Positions 45,554-55,218 of a stretch of 64,000 bases of DNA are shown piece after piece. The notes beneath the pieces are model-generated. The model saw only the letters and a list, made by a program, of their open reading frames with translations, did no database searches and was not told the origin of the DNA. The stretch comes from an uncultured Thalassotalea sp. (GTDB lineage Bacteria; Pseudomonadota; Gammaproteobacteria; Enterobacterales; Alteromonadaceae): contig CANMZP010000003.1 of NCBI GenBank assembly GCA_947502355.1, forward strand, positions 124,001 through 188,000, given 5' to 3'. Numbering within the stretch: the first letter of the stretch is position 1; every line of letters starts with the position of its first letter. The position numbers were made by a program, and so were the translations under genes.

Positions 45554-46318
45554 CTACTTGTTACAGTCGCTATGTTGCGCTTTAATTAGCGTTAACATTG
45601 CTTCCTGCTCGGCAGTCAGAGCTAGGTTAGTTAGTAACTCTGGACGTCGAAGCCACGTTCTTTCTAATGATTGCTGCATGCGCCATTTGCGAATGTTTTC
45701 GTGATTACCACTAAGCAATACGCTCGGTACCGATTCGTCTTCCAGAACTTCTGGTCTGGTATAGTGCGGACAATCCAATAAACCGTCAGAAAATGAATCC
45801 TGCTCAGCCGATTGATTGTGCCCTAATACACCAGGAACAAATCGTGACACAGCGTCGATTAAGGTCATCGCAGGCAATTCGCCTCCGGTTAACACAAAAT
45901 CGCCGACAGACCATTCTTCGTCGACATGCGACTCGATCAGTCTTTCGTCTATGCCCTCATAACGCCCTGCAATTAAAATCAGAGATTTATGAGTTGATAA
46001 TTCACGTACACCCGCCTGGTCAAGCTTTCGCCCCTGTGGTGATAAGTAGATCACATGCGCATCTTCACCAGCCGTTTTCTTGGCCGATTCAATGGCATCT
46101 CGTAATGGTTGTACCATCATAAGCATGCCCGGACCACCGCCATAAGGACGATCATCAACGGTGCGGTGCTTATCATAAGTAAACTCTCTAGGGTTTATGG
46201 TATTAAACTCTATTAAGCCATTACGAATCGCTCTGCCTGTCACCCCAGACTCAGTGATAGCGCTGAACATTTCGGGAAAAAGGCTAATTACCTCTATCCT
46301 TAATTTGCAGTCAGTCAT
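45554..46318 (-). CDS. trmD: tRNA (guanine37-N1)-methyltransferase
   Basis: 254 residues from the ATG at 46318; the longer in-frame reading overlaps rimM and is rejected. The SPOUT methyltransferase shows [56 protein letters not shown] and [15 protein letters not shown], the knot that binds S-adenosylmethionine. It makes m1G37 in tRNAs reading CNN codons and prevents frameshifting. It starts four bases after rimM, within the conserved operon. Confidence 0.97.
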   Translation of the reverse strand: MTDCKLRIEVISLFPEMFSAITESGVTGRAIRNGLIEFNTINPREFTYDKHRTVDDRPYGGGPGMLMMVQPLRDAIESAKKTAGEDAHVIYLSPQGRKLDQAGVRELSTHKSLILIAGRYEGIDERLIESHVDEEWSVGDFVLTGGELPAMTLIDAVSRFVPGVLGHNQSAEQDSFSDGLLDCPHYTRPEVLEDESVPSVLLSGNHENIRKWRMQQSLERTWLRRPELLTNLALTAEQEAMLTLIKAQHSDCNK

Positions 46319-46322
46319 TGAG

Positions 46323-46844
46323 TTAGAAACCCGGGTCCCAGTCCACGTTAATTTGTTTTGATTCAAGCGATACACTTTTGATCACTTGATCATCTATATA
46401 AGGAATTAACCTTTCTTTTTTGCCAAACCCATCATTAGGGTTAGCTTTAACAACCAATACATCATTTGAGCCGGTTTCCATGATGTCGGTAACTTTACCA
46501 AAGTTATAACCTTGTTCGTTTACCACATCCATCCCGATAAGATCACGCCAATAAAACTCACCTTCCGGTAAATCTGGCAATGCCTCACTCTCAACCATAA
46601 TTTCTGCTCCAGTTCTTAACTGGGCATCGTTACGATCGCTGATATCAGCAAACTTCGCGATTAAGCCATTACTATGACGTCGCCACTCACTTACTGTTAC
46701 TGATTGCTTTTTACCACCTAGGTTTAACACCCAAGGGGAATAATCAAAAATTGCCTGAGGATCATCAGTAAATGAATGAATCTTTAACCAACCTTTGATG
46801 CCGTAAACAGCACCGATTTTTCCAAGGATGACTTCTTTACTCAT
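46323..46844 (-). CDS. rimM: Ribosome maturation factor RimM
   Basis: 173 residues with [20 protein letters not shown] at the N-terminus, the [17 protein letters not shown] domain boundary and [14 protein letters not shown] in the PRC-barrel-like half. RimM helps assemble the 30S head around protein S19. Second gene of the rpsP operon, between rpsP and trmD. Confidence 0.97.
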   Translation of the reverse strand: MSKEVILGKIGAVYGIKGWLKIHSFTDDPQAIFDYSPWVLNLGGKKQSVTVSEWRRHSNGLIAKFADISDRNDAQLRTGAEIMVESEALPDLPEGEFYWRDLIGMDVVNEQGYNFGKVTDIMETGSNDVLVVKANPNDGFGKKERLIPYIDDQVIKSVSLESKQINVDWDPGF

Positions 46845-46880
46845 AATTTTACTTTTGCTCCCGCAATTTCACTAAATTAA

Positions 46881-47126
46881 TTAAGCCGCAGTTGCGTCTT
46901 TAACTAATTTAGCTACACGATCAGATAATGCTGCGCCTTGACCAACCCAGTGGTTGATACGATCAAGGTCTAAACGTAGCTTTTCAGCTTGACCTTGTGC
47001 AGTAGGGTTGAAGAAACCAACTTTCTCGATGAAACGACCATCGCGAGAGTTACGGCTGTCAGCAACAACCACCTGATAAAATGGACGCTTCTTTGCGCCG
47101 CCACGAGCTAAACGAATGGTAACCAT
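46881..47126 (-). CDS. rpsP: 30S ribosomal protein S16
   Basis: 81 residues starting [20 protein letters not shown] with [16 protein letters not shown]. First gene of the conserved operon with rimM, trmD and rplS; AGAGGA upstream of the ATG is a good ribosome binding site. The promoter lies in the 257 bp shared with the divergent DMT transporter gene. Confidence 0.98.
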   Translation of the reverse strand: MVTIRLARGGAKKRPFYQVVVADSRNSRDGRFIEKVGFFNPTAQGQAEKLRLDLDRINHWVGQGAALSDRVAKLVKDATAA

Positions 47127-47383
47127 ACCGTCCTCTATATTTAAGTTAAAAACGATTTTCCAGACACTTTCTAACCAATTGGGTTAGAAAAGCTCGCAGA
47201 TTTTACGCTTTTGAGGATAAAAAGCAAGTACTAACAACGATTGACGCTAAAATAATCAAAAAAATAAAGCCAAAGACATATTTCACTGTTAAAATCGCCG
47301 CCTCAGCCGTAATTATTACTTAAAATTTGTTAATTTGCGTAAATAACAGGCAAAATCCGCCGACCTAAAGAGCATTCAACTAA

Positions 47384-48352
47384 ATGACAGCAAATACCAA
47401 TAATACCAAGGGGTTCTTATTAGCCCTCAATACCGCCATAATGTGGGGGATCCTGCCATTAGCCTTGGGTAGCGTATTAAAGTTAATGGACTCGTATACC
47501 ATTACTTGGTACCGCTTTTTGTTTGCTACTGTCTTTGTTGTTTTTATGCTTTATCGTAAAAATAGGCTGCCAAGCCATATATTTTCGAATAAAAAGCTGC
47601 TCAAAACCTTGTTTTTGGCGGCGCTATTTTTATCGTTAAACTACATCCTATATTTAAGTGCCCTGTACTATGTACCTGCCGAAACTGCGCAGATGTTGAT
47701 TCAAATGGCGCCGTTTATGATGTTAGTTGGCAGCGTGTTGTTTTTAAAAGAGTCCTTTAGTCGGGGCCAAATGTTCGGCTCGGTGATTTTGATTTCAGGC
47801 CTATTGCTGTTTTTTAATCAGCAATTTAGTCATAGTCAGTCACTATCTCAAAATGACTTTTTTATGGGCTTTATCATTATGCTTGGGGCGTCCATTACTT
47901 GGGCCATTTACGCCATTATGCAAAAACAAATGCTCAGTCAATTAAGCTCAAACCAAATTATGGGCTGCATTTATTTAATCAGCAGCTTTTTGTTTTTACC
48001 CGCGTCTTCGCCAAGTGCAATCACCACTTTAGATGGTATATCACTGCTACTATTGCTTTTCTGTTGTGCTAACACCTTAATTGCCTACGGCTCCTTTGCT
48101 GAGTCTTTAGAACATTGGCCCGCATCAAAAGTGAGCTCGGTATTAGCGATAACCCCTTTACTTACCGTATTTTTCGCATCGATAGCCGAGAAAATATGGC
48201 CGAGTTTTTTTCAAGCACAAGAACTTAACAGCCTTGCCTATACGGGCGCTTTCCTAGTGGTACTTGGCTCTATGTTTACCGCGTTGGGGAATAAGATTTT
48301 AACCCGCAGTAATTTTCAAATCCTTAAGCAGGCTATGAAAGGAAAGCGTTAA
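47384..48352 (+). CDS. EamA/DMT superfamily transporter
   Basis: 322 residues with about ten membrane helices arranged as two EamA repeats: GFLLALNTAIMWGILPLALG and LGASITWAIYAIMQKQMLSQ begin the halves. Family members export amino acids, purines or other metabolites; the substrate is unknown. It is a single gene, divergent from rpsP, and ends at a shared terminator with the membrane-protein gene downstream. Confidence 0.9.
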   Translation: MTANTNNTKGFLLALNTAIMWGILPLALGSVLKLMDSYTITWYRFLFATVFVVFMLYRKNRLPSHIFSNKKLLKTLFLAALFLSLNYILYLSALYYVPAETAQMLIQMAPFMMLVGSVLFLKESFSRGQMFGSVILISGLLLFFNQQFSHSQSLSQNDFFMGFIIMLGASITWAIYAIMQKQMLSQLSSNQIMGCIYLISSFLFLPASSPSAITTLDGISLLLLLFCCANTLIAYGSFAESLEHWPASKVSSVLAITPLLTVFFASIAEKIWPSFFQAQELNSLAYTGAFLVVLGSMFTALGNKILTRSNFQILKQAMKGKR

Positions 48353-48433
48353 GGCTTCAAAGCTGTGGCTGTGGCTGTAAGCTGTGGGTGTATTAATGTC
48401 CGCACACGGTCGATTAAGCGTGTCTCGGATACA

Positions 48434-48471
48434 AAAAAGCCGATAGGTTGTCTACAACCTATCGGCTTTTT
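48434..48471. terminator. Strong bidirectional terminator
   Basis: AAAAAGCCGATAGGTTG and CAACCTATCGGCTTTTT form a perfect 17-bp stem with a 4-base loop between convergent genes. Confidence 0.95.
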
Positions 48472-48489
48472 ATTAACGGTTCTTAATAA

Positions 48490-49641
48490 CTAATTGGCGT
48501 AATCAATATAAGCAGGGTTTGAATTCAATGCTTTTTGTGAGCCTTTTAATGAGAAGGTGTAACCGCATAAAGAGAAGTTACCGCGCTTAGCTAATAAGCT
48601 GACAATTTCTTGCGTATCTAATGGCGAGAAGTTTGCGAAGTAGTCGCCAGTGTTTTCAATAACAACACTTACTGTACGCACTTTATCACCCCGATTAAAT
48701 TCAATAACCGAACAGGTATCATCACCCGTTGCCGTTGCTAATGACCAGATTTCACCATTATCGGTCATATCAGCCTTCCAATGAACCACCAAACCACGGT
48801 AGTTATCTAGAAATAAATAAAAGTCATCCGGCATTTCCAAGTAGTGCTCTCGGCGTACCGGTGTTTTGGCAGCGTGGGCAATATCTTGGGTTTCTTCGAT
48901 TTGCTCAGCTACAGGCTCGGTAGGCATTGGCTCTGGCAAGCTAACAATTAAGCTGATCAGTACCGCTAATGCCGCAACAAAATAGGCAATTAGTGCAATG
49001 CGTGCAAACTTATAAAGCCATTGGTAAAGGGGTTGAGCTAACGCACTTAAGGCAGATACAGTGTGTGTTGAGTCATCAGCATACTCTGCAGAGGTTACCG
49101 CTCCTGATTGACTCGGTGAAAAAGCGGCAAATTCATCGGCACTATCGGCACTTGCTTCACCAAATAGACTCGGTTCAATTCGCTGGCCTCTTGGGTTGCT
49201 TAGTGCAATCGGCTCAGCCACTAGAGCGCTTAAGTCTACAGGCCCGTTGTAGCCGTAAAGGTATTTTCGATTGCTTTGGCTAGGTAGGGCATATAAATAT
49301 AATACCGGCAGGATTGGCCAGATAAGCGATAAATAACGTGCACCGCTTTCTAATACCAGCATCGCCGCGCAGAATAAGACAAAAGAGGCAATTGCCGCAA
49401 TGGCAAAACCCAAATGGCTCTGAGCATCTTTTTGACGACGCAGACTACTTAACGCAAAAACAACCACTAATAGCAGTGTCATAATGCTGTTTAATACAAT
49501 AGACGTCGAAGCGGCCAATTGCATAAACATCACTAACGCGATACTGAAACCGCCGATAATAATAAACCTTTCGTTATTATCGGCTCCCTTTAAACAAAAT
49601 AGAGATTTGAACAACTGCACTTTAAAAATACTGCCTTGCAA
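48490..49641 (-). CDS. Multi-pass membrane protein of unknown function
   Basis: Up to 383 residues. Two N-terminal helix groups (IIIGGFSIALVMFMQLAAS and FAIAAIASFVLFCAAMLVLE), a long polar loop rich in Ser/Ala/Asp (about residues 165-205), another membrane helix (IALIAYFVAALAVLISLIVS) and a soluble C-terminal domain with two cysteines (DDTCSVIEFN, FSLCGYTF). I recognise no family. The start is doubtful: the longest frame uses a TTG at 49641 without a good ribosome binding site. It follows ffh at about 19 bases and may be co-transcribed with it. Confidence 0.75.
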   Translation of the reverse strand: MQGSIFKVQLFKSLFCLKGADNNERFIIIGGFSIALVMFMQLAASTSIVLNSIMTLLLVVVFALSSLRRQKDAQSHLGFAIAAIASFVLFCAAMLVLESGARYLSLIWPILPVLYLYALPSQSNRKYLYGYNGPVDLSALVAEPIALSNPRGQRIEPSLFGEASADSADEFAAFSPSQSGAVTSAEYADDSTHTVSALSALAQPLYQWLYKFARIALIAYFVAALAVLISLIVSLPEPMPTEPVAEQIEETQDIAHAAKTPVRREHYLEMPDDFYLFLDNYRGLVVHWKADMTDNGEIWSLATATGDDTCSVIEFNRGDKVRTVSVVIENTGDYFANFSPLDTQEIVSLLAKRGNFSLCGYTFSLKGSQKALNSNPAYIDYAN

Positions 49642-49660
49642 TTATATTGAAACGTTAATG

Positions 49661-51064
49661 CTACTTACGGAACATGCCGCCAGGGCCACCCATTCCGCCC
49701 ATGCCACCCATACCGCCTGGTGGCATCATGCCTTGCATAGAGCGCATCATTTTTTTCATGCCGCCTTTGCCTGACATTTTTTTCATCATTTTTTGCATTT
49801 GTGTGAATTGCTTAAGCAATTTGTTTACGTCCTGAATTTGTGTACCAGAACCAGCAGCAATACGGCGCTTGCGCGAACCTTTGATAATATCTGGACGTTC
49901 ACGTTCAGCAGGAGTCATTGAATTAATGATGGCTTCCATACGTACGGTGAGTTTATCGTCCATTTGGCCTTTCATTTGCTCAGACATATTACCCATTCCA
50001 GGTAACTTATCCATTAAGCCCATCATGCCGCCCATGCTTTTCATTTGCACAAGCTGATCACGGAAGTCTTCTAAACTGAAGCCTTTACCGCTTTTCACTT
50101 TTTTCGCTAACTTTTCAGCTTGCTTCTTATCAACTTTTTGCTCAACTTCTTCGATAAGGGATAATACATCACCCATACCCAAAATACGTGACGCTACACG
50201 ATCCGGATGAAACGGCTCTAAGGCATCGATTTTCTCACCCGCACCCAAGAATTTAATTGGCTTGCCAGTAATATGACGAATGGATAACGCCGCACCACCG
50301 CGTGCATCACCATCGGTTTTGGTAAGAATAACACCGGTAAGTGGCAAGGCTTCATTGAAGGCTTTCGCTGTGTTTGCTGCATCTTGACCGGTCATGGCAT
50401 CAACCACGAATAAGGTTTCTACCGGGTTAATGTTGCTATGAAGTTGTTGGATTTCTTCCATCATCTCGCCGTCTACGTGTAAACGACCGGCGGTATCAAC
50501 AAGAACAACATCAAAAAATTTCTTTTTAGCGTGCTCGATTGCGGCTTCGGCAATCGCCACTGGCTTTTGTGAAATATCACTTGGGAAAAACTCAACGCCG
50601 ACTTCACCAGCAAGTGTTTCTAATTGTTTAATTGCCGCAGGACGGTATACGTCGGCACTTACCACAAGAACTTTTTTCTTTTCACGTTCTTTTAAGAACT
50701 TAGCAAGTTTAGCAAGTGATGTGGTTTTACCCGCACCTTGCAGACCAGCCATAAGCATTACGGCAGGTGGTGCCGCTTTTAAGTCTAGCGCTTCGTTGGC
50801 TTCACCCATGGCAATTTCAAGTTCGGTGCGAACAATCTTTACGAAAATTTGCCCAGGCGTAAGACTCTTGGATACTTCCTGACCTACCGCACGTTCTTTT
50901 ACGTTGGCGATAAATTCACGGATTACGGGTAATGCAACGTCGGCTTCTAATAAAGCCATGCGCACTTCGCGCAATGTGTCTTTAATGTTGTCTTCGGTAA
51001 GACGACCACGACCACTAATATTTTTTAATGAACGGGTTAAACGATCGGAAAGATTCTCAAACAT
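49661..51064 (-). CDS. ffh: Signal recognition particle protein Ffh
   Basis: 467 residues with the N domain, the GTPase G domain (GLQGAGKTTSLAKLAKFLKE, VDTAGRLHVDGEMMEEI, TKTDGDARGGAALS) and the methionine-rich M domain that binds 4.5S RNA and signal sequences. The C-terminus is a Gly-Met-rich tail (GGMGGMGGMGGPGGMFRK). It targets nascent membrane proteins to FtsY. ffh stands upstream of the unknown membrane-protein gene and is divergent from the SO_0444-type permease; cytochrome-assembly and CorB-like genes nearby are its common neighbours. Confidence 0.98.
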   Translation of the reverse strand: MFENLSDRLTRSLKNISGRGRLTEDNIKDTLREVRMALLEADVALPVIREFIANVKERAVGQEVSKSLTPGQIFVKIVRTELEIAMGEANEALDLKAAPPAVMLMAGLQGAGKTTSLAKLAKFLKEREKKKVLVVSADVYRPAAIKQLETLAGEVGVEFFPSDISQKPVAIAEAAIEHAKKKFFDVVLVDTAGRLHVDGEMMEEIQQLHSNINPVETLFVVDAMTGQDAANTAKAFNEALPLTGVILTKTDGDARGGAALSIRHITGKPIKFLGAGEKIDALEPFHPDRVASRILGMGDVLSLIEEVEQKVDKKQAEKLAKKVKSGKGFSLEDFRDQLVQMKSMGGMMGLMDKLPGMGNMSEQMKGQMDDKLTVRMEAIINSMTPAERERPDIIKGSRKRRIAAGSGTQIQDVNKLLKQFTQMQKMMKKMSGKGGMKKMMRSMQGMMPPGGMGGMGGMGGPGGMFRK

Positions 51065-51144
51065 GAATTCCTGGCCTTAGTTAATTGCAGAACTTACTGC
51101 ACAGTTAACGACTTGTAAAATTACATCGCTAACTTCTTTACATA

Positions 51145-51198
51145 CTTCAAACGTTCGGTAAATGGGTTACCGCCAATCACTTTCTGGCACGTTTGAAG
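51145..51198. promoter_or_regulatory. 10-bp inverted repeat between ffh and the metal permease gene
   Basis: CTTCAAACGT (51145-51154) and ACGTTTGAAG (51189-51198) are perfect inverted copies 34 bases apart, in the 324-bp divergent region. They could loop as an RNA stem in the ffh leader or serve as two half-sites for a regulator. No gene or terminator is seen elsewhere in 51065-51388. Confidence 0.35.
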
Positions 51199-51388
51199 GC
51201 TAAAATTTGATTTAATAATCAGTTATTATACCAATTGATTTGAGAAAATATACACGCAGAGATAATAGATTAAATTTTATTAAAACTGAGGTACAATAAG
51301 GATTCGGCTTCGTTTACCCATTCGGATCAGAAAAAGCACTTTATTAGCAGGGTAAACTTATTTAAAAACATGCAGGTAGTTATTTTTT

Positions 51389-52540
51389 ATGGACGTATTA
51401 ATGCAATTAGCAAGCAATTTTATTCAATTGGCTAATGAAGCAAGTCCTTGGTTATTGCTTGGTTTAATTATCGCGGGTTTGATGAAAACTTGGGTACCAA
51501 CGCAAATTTTGAGCAAACACTTAGGCAAGGGTAAGTCCGCGATTGTAAAAGCGGCCTTTATTGGTGCGCCTTTGCCTCTTTGCTCGTGTGGGGTTATCCC
51601 GGTAGCTACTCAATTAAAACGCTCTGGGGCATCTTCACAAGCAACGGCGTCCTTTTTAGTCGCTACTCCGGAAACCGGTGTCGATTCCGTTTCGGTATCT
51701 TATGCCTTACTTGGCCCGGTTATGGCCATTTATCGCCCAGTTGCAGCGATAATTTCTGCCATTTTTACCGGTTTTATTGTGAAAACCGCTGAAGATGAAA
51801 CTGTCCAATCGCCAGCATCAACAAAAGCAGAACCAACAAAACCTGCAAGCTCATGCTGCACGCCCAAAGAAGAAAAGCCCAAGACATCGTGTTGTGCTAG
51901 CACGCCTGAGCCAAAAACGAGCTCTTGTTGCAGTACCGAACAACAACCCAAAGCAATATCTTGCTGTTCATCAAAGCAAGTAGAAAAAAAAGCAGGAATA
52001 ATCGATAAAACCGTTAGCGGTTTAAAATACGCCTTTACTCAGTTAGTTGATGATTTAGTGTTATGGCTTTTGGTCGGCTTGGTATTTGCGACCCTGGTTC
52101 GCACCTTTTTACCCATCGACTTTTTAGCCAGTTATGGCAGTGGTATCATTGCGATGTTGATCATGATTGCGATATCGGTGCCAATGTACATTTGCGCAAC
52201 GGCTTCAACCCCTATTGCCGCAGGTTTTATTATGGCCGGCATTTCTCCAGGTACCGCCTTGGTATTCATGATGGCTGGGCCGGCAACCAACATTTCCACT
52301 CTAGGGGTTATTCGCAACGAAATGGGCGACAGTGTACTGGTTAGATATTTAATCGGGATAAGTTCTTCAGCTATCTTTTTTGGTTATGGACTTGATATTG
52401 GATTGAACTATCTTAACATTTCTATCTCTGAACAAATGAGCCACAGTCATGAATTATTACCCGCTGGCTTTGCCATGTTTTGTAGCTCGTTATTAGCGTT
52501 TTTGGCCATTAAGCCACTTAGAAACGTATTTATTAGATAA
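51389..52540 (+). CDS. SO_0444-type Cu/Zn efflux permease (DUF318/YraQ-ArsP superfamily)
   Basis: 383 residues with two halves of four membrane helices. The first half has the family cysteines in GAPLPLCSCGVIPVATQL (Cys65, Cys67), the second MYICATASTPIAAGF. Between them lies a soluble linker (about 135-200) with Cys-Cys pairs at 156-157, 168-169, 180-181 and 192-193, an exact 12-residue period, suited to binding soft metals such as Cu+, Zn2+ or As(III). Relatives export metals or organoarsenicals; SO_0444 of Shewanella is linked to Cu/Zn. Single gene, divergent from ffh. Confidence 0.88.
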   Translation: MDVLMQLASNFIQLANEASPWLLLGLIIAGLMKTWVPTQILSKHLGKGKSAIVKAAFIGAPLPLCSCGVIPVATQLKRSGASSQATASFLVATPETGVDSVSVSYALLGPVMAIYRPVAAIISAIFTGFIVKTAEDETVQSPASTKAEPTKPASSCCTPKEEKPKTSCCASTPEPKTSSCCSTEQQPKAISCCSSKQVEKKAGIIDKTVSGLKYAFTQLVDDLVLWLLVGLVFATLVRTFLPIDFLASYGSGIIAMLIMIAISVPMYICATASTPIAAGFIMAGISPGTALVFMMAGPATNISTLGVIRNEMGDSVLVRYLIGISSSAIFFGYGLDIGLNYLNISISEQMSHSHELLPAGFAMFCSSLLAFLAIKPLRNVFIR

Positions 52541-52610
52541 TTCACTTACGCAATATTTCTGATACTATGCATATACTTACTTTAAATAATCAAATAAAGG
52601 ACTTAAATTA

Positions 52611-53411
52611 GTGGACGTTGTCAGCATCTTAACTGTCGTTGTCGTTTTATGTTATCTGATTGGTGCAAGCTCCATTATTTCTAAACTTTTGCATCATCAA
52701 GGCCCGAACCCGAAAATTTTCCTACCGGTAGGCTGTTTAGCCGTAGCTTGTCATGCGATTGTACTTACCCAGCACTTATTTATTAACCAAAGTGTTGATG
52801 TCAGTTTGTTGAACATGGTTTCTCTAATGGCGTTTATTATCGCCTTAGCGACCACGCTGATAGCGTTTAAGTTGAAAGTTAACCTCATTATGCCGGTAAG
52901 TTACGGCTTTGCCGCCATTTTAGTGGCCATCATAGCCTTGGTACCACCTACCGAGCATATCTTTATTGAAGCAGGTAAAATTGGTTTATTTATCCATATC
53001 CTACTTGCGCTACTTGCTTATGCGGTGTTGGCAATTGCCACCTTGTATGCTTTTCAGGTTAATTACATTAATTACAAATTAAAATCCAAAAACATTATGG
53101 CAGTAAGCCACTTGCCTCCTTTAATGCAAGTAGAAGGACAATTGTTTAAAATTTTAATTACCGGTACGGTGTGCTTATTTTTATCACAAGTTGTGGGATT
53201 ACTGTTTATTGAAGAGTTTTTATCAAAAGCTTACGTGCATAAAACAGTTCTTTCCTTTATTGCCTTATTCATCTACGTCACCATGTTATGGGGACACTAC
53301 AAAAGAGGTTGGCGTGGCCAGCGTATTTTGACCCTTTCGATCATATCAACGTTTTTACTCACCTTGTCATACTTTGGTAGTAAATTCGTAAAAGAATTTC
53401 TGTTAACTTAG
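52611..53411 (+). CDS. CcsA/YpjD-like cytochrome c assembly family membrane protein
   Basis: 266 residues from a GTG with AAAGGA nine bases upstream. About eight membrane helices resembling CcmC/CcsA/ResC, with HILLALLAYAVLAIATLYAF and conserved histidines (HAIVLTQHL, KRGWRGQR near the end). E. coli YpjD, next to ffh, is the closest counterpart known to me and its precise role is not established. Followed 55 bases later by the CorB-like gene on the same strand. Confidence 0.85.
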   Translation: MDVVSILTVVVVLCYLIGASSIISKLLHHQGPNPKIFLPVGCLAVACHAIVLTQHLFINQSVDVSLLNMVSLMAFIIALATTLIAFKLKVNLIMPVSYGFAAILVAIIALVPPTEHIFIEAGKIGLFIHILLALLAYAVLAIATLYAFQVNYINYKLKSKNIMAVSHLPPLMQVEGQLFKILITGTVCLFLSQVVGLLFIEEFLSKAYVHKTVLSFIALFIYVTMLWGHYKRGWRGQRILTLSIISTFLLTLSYFGSKFVKEFLLT

Positions 53412-53466
53412 AAGTTCGGTATACAATATTTCTGAATTGATTTTTTCAACTACATAGGACCCTTTT

Positions 53467-54735
53467 TTGGACGCTATATCAACAAGTACGTTAATTATTA
53501 TTCTTGGCATACTTATCTTAATTTCAGCCTATTTCTCGGGTTCTGAAACCGGCATGATGTCACTTAATCGCTATCGATTAAGACATCTTGAAAAAAATGA
53601 CCACCGTGGTGCCAAACGAGTTAGCAAGCTGCTGTCGCGCGTTGATCAACTCATTGGTTTGATCCTAATAGGTAATAACTTGGTGAATGTGTTTGCCTCG
53701 CTAATTGCCGGCATTATTTTTGAACGTTTATTTGGTGATGCTGGTATTATTTATGCGGGCTTGGTACTCACCCTTATTATCCTAATATTTGCCGAAGTAA
53801 CGCCAAAAACACTGGCCGCCTTGTATCCAGAAAAAATAGCCTTTCCAAGTTCGGTTATTCTGACCTTTTTGCTTAAAGTGTTATACCCACTCGTAATCGC
53901 CGTAAACTGGATAACCAATGGCCTACTCATATTATTACGCATAAGCCCGGAAAAACGCGTCGAGCACAGCCTTAGTTCAGAAGAGTTACGCACCGTAGTG
54001 AATGAATCCAGCGCCCTATTACCAGAGCGAGATCAAGACATGCTAGTGAGTATTCTTGATTTGGAAAAGGTAACGGTTGAAGACATTATGATCCCACGAA
54101 GTGAAATCCAAGGGATTGATATTAACGATGACTGGAAGAAAATCCAAAAGCAATTAACCCAAGCCAATCACACCCGAGTGATTTTGTACCGAGATAATAT
54201 TGATGATGTAGTCGGTTACGTGCATATGCGAGATGCGGTAAAAATGCTGTCGAAAAAGCAATTTACCAAGGCAACATTATTACGTGCCGTTCGTGAAATG
54301 TACTTTATCCCAGAAGGTACGCAATTAAATGTGCAATTGCTTAAGTTTCAACACGCGAAAGAGCGTTTAGGCCTAGTTGTGGACGAATATGGCGATATCC
54401 AAGGTTTGGTGACCTTAGAAGACATTCTGGAAGAGATTGTCGGTGATTTCACCACCACCATGGAACCGGCGCCAAGTGATGAGGTTCACATTCAACCTGA
54501 TGGTACTTTTTTAGTGGACGGCTCGGCTAACGTGCGCGACATTAATAAAGAAATGTCGTGGACCTTCCCTACCGATGGCCCTAAAACCCTAAATGGCTTG
54601 ATTTTGGAGTACCTAGAAGACATTCCTGAGCCAAACATTAGTATTCGTATATTCGGTTATCCGGTAGAGATTGTTGATGTTAAGGATAATATGATCAAAA
54701 CCGTGCGCATTATGCCAGAACATTTTCAGGAATAA
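53467..54735 (+). CDS. CorB/YfjD-like DUF21-CBS membrane protein (HlyC/CorC family)
   Basis: 422 residues from a TTG start with AGGA upstream. The DUF21 domain has about four helices (LIIILGILILISAYFSGSET, GLILIGNNLVNVFASLIAG). Two CBS domains follow (ILDLEKVTVEDIMIPRSEIQ and VVDEYGDIQGLVTLEDILEE), then a CorC_HlyC domain (DGTFLVDGSANVRDINKEM). Members are linked to magnesium or cobalt transport. The terminator that follows lies inside copy 2 of the 130-bp repeat. Confidence 0.93.
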   Translation: MDAISTSTLIIILGILILISAYFSGSETGMMSLNRYRLRHLEKNDHRGAKRVSKLLSRVDQLIGLILIGNNLVNVFASLIAGIIFERLFGDAGIIYAGLVLTLIILIFAEVTPKTLAALYPEKIAFPSSVILTFLLKVLYPLVIAVNWITNGLLILLRISPEKRVEHSLSSEELRTVVNESSALLPERDQDMLVSILDLEKVTVEDIMIPRSEIQGIDINDDWKKIQKQLTQANHTRVILYRDNIDDVVGYVHMRDAVKMLSKKQFTKATLLRAVREMYFIPEGTQLNVQLLKFQHAKERLGLVVDEYGDIQGLVTLEDILEEIVGDFTTTMEPAPSDEVHIQPDGTFLVDGSANVRDINKEMSWTFPTDGPKTLNGLILEYLEDIPEPNISIRIFGYPVEIVDVKDNMIKTVRIMPEHFQE

Positions 54736-54795
54736 TGAGCGGAAGTCGGCAATGTAGATAAAAAAGAGGCTTCATTCAGCAAGCCAATTGCCTAA

Positions 54796-54926
54796 CGTGG
54801 ATCTGATTAAAGCACTCGATTATTTACTTAATCTAGTGCTTTTTTTATTACTAGGGTGTACATCTTGTTAATAATCATTAGAGTATTAGCTAGAAAAACG
54901 GAGAACTTCTAGAGCGACCAGCGGAA
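54796..54926. repeat. 130-bp dispersed repeat, copy 2 (inverted relative to copy 1)
   Basis: It matches 10688-10817 in reverse complement; the best blocks are the terminator hairpin, CCTAGTAATAAAAAAAGCAC and TTTTCTAGCTAATACTC. One arm of the 17-bp palindrome of copy 1 has decayed here. It fills the gap between the CorB-like gene and the ParE stop codon, ending two bases before the latter. Confidence 0.8.
54809..54846 (+). terminator. Terminator of the CorB-like gene inside the repeat
   Basis: AAAGCACTCGATTA and TAATCTAGTGCTTT pair with one mismatch around a 6-base loop and run into a T tract to 54846 on the plus strand, the direction of the gene before it. Confidence 0.82.
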
Positions 54927-54927
54927 G

Positions 54928-55218
54928 TTAAAGCCAAATATTTATATCTTGTTTGCCTATTACGGCCATGATCTCGATTATCTTACCGTTAACCCTATAG
55001 TAAATATCGTCGGGTAATAGGGTATATCGTCTATAGCCATAGCGCTCATGATCTACTGATTGATAGATATACGGATTTTTTACAATTTTATCGAAAGCAT
55101 CATATAAACTACTGTAGTAGTCATCAGCTCTTTTTTCGCCAAATGTTTTATAACCGTATTGATATATCCTAAATAAATCTTCTTTGGCGTCAGCGGATAG
55201 CTTATATCTATATGACAT
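54928..55218 (-). CDS. ParE/RelE family toxin
   Basis: 96 residues with the family pattern YKLSADAKEDLFRIYQYGYK, NPYIYQSVDHERYGYRRYTL and the C-terminal DIYYRVNGKIIEIMAVIGKQ DINIWL. ParE toxins inhibit DNA gyrase; RelE toxins cut mRNA on the ribosome, and the similarity here is closer to ParE. Its ATG overlaps the antitoxin stop by one base (TAATG), the classical coupled layout. The stop codon abuts copy 2 of the 130-bp repeat, marking this as an acquired module. Confidence 0.9.
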   Translation of the reverse strand: MSYRYKLSADAKEDLFRIYQYGYKTFGEKRADDYYSSLYDAFDKIVKNPYIYQSVDHERYGYRRYTLLPDDIYYRVNGKIIEIMAVIGKQDINIWL

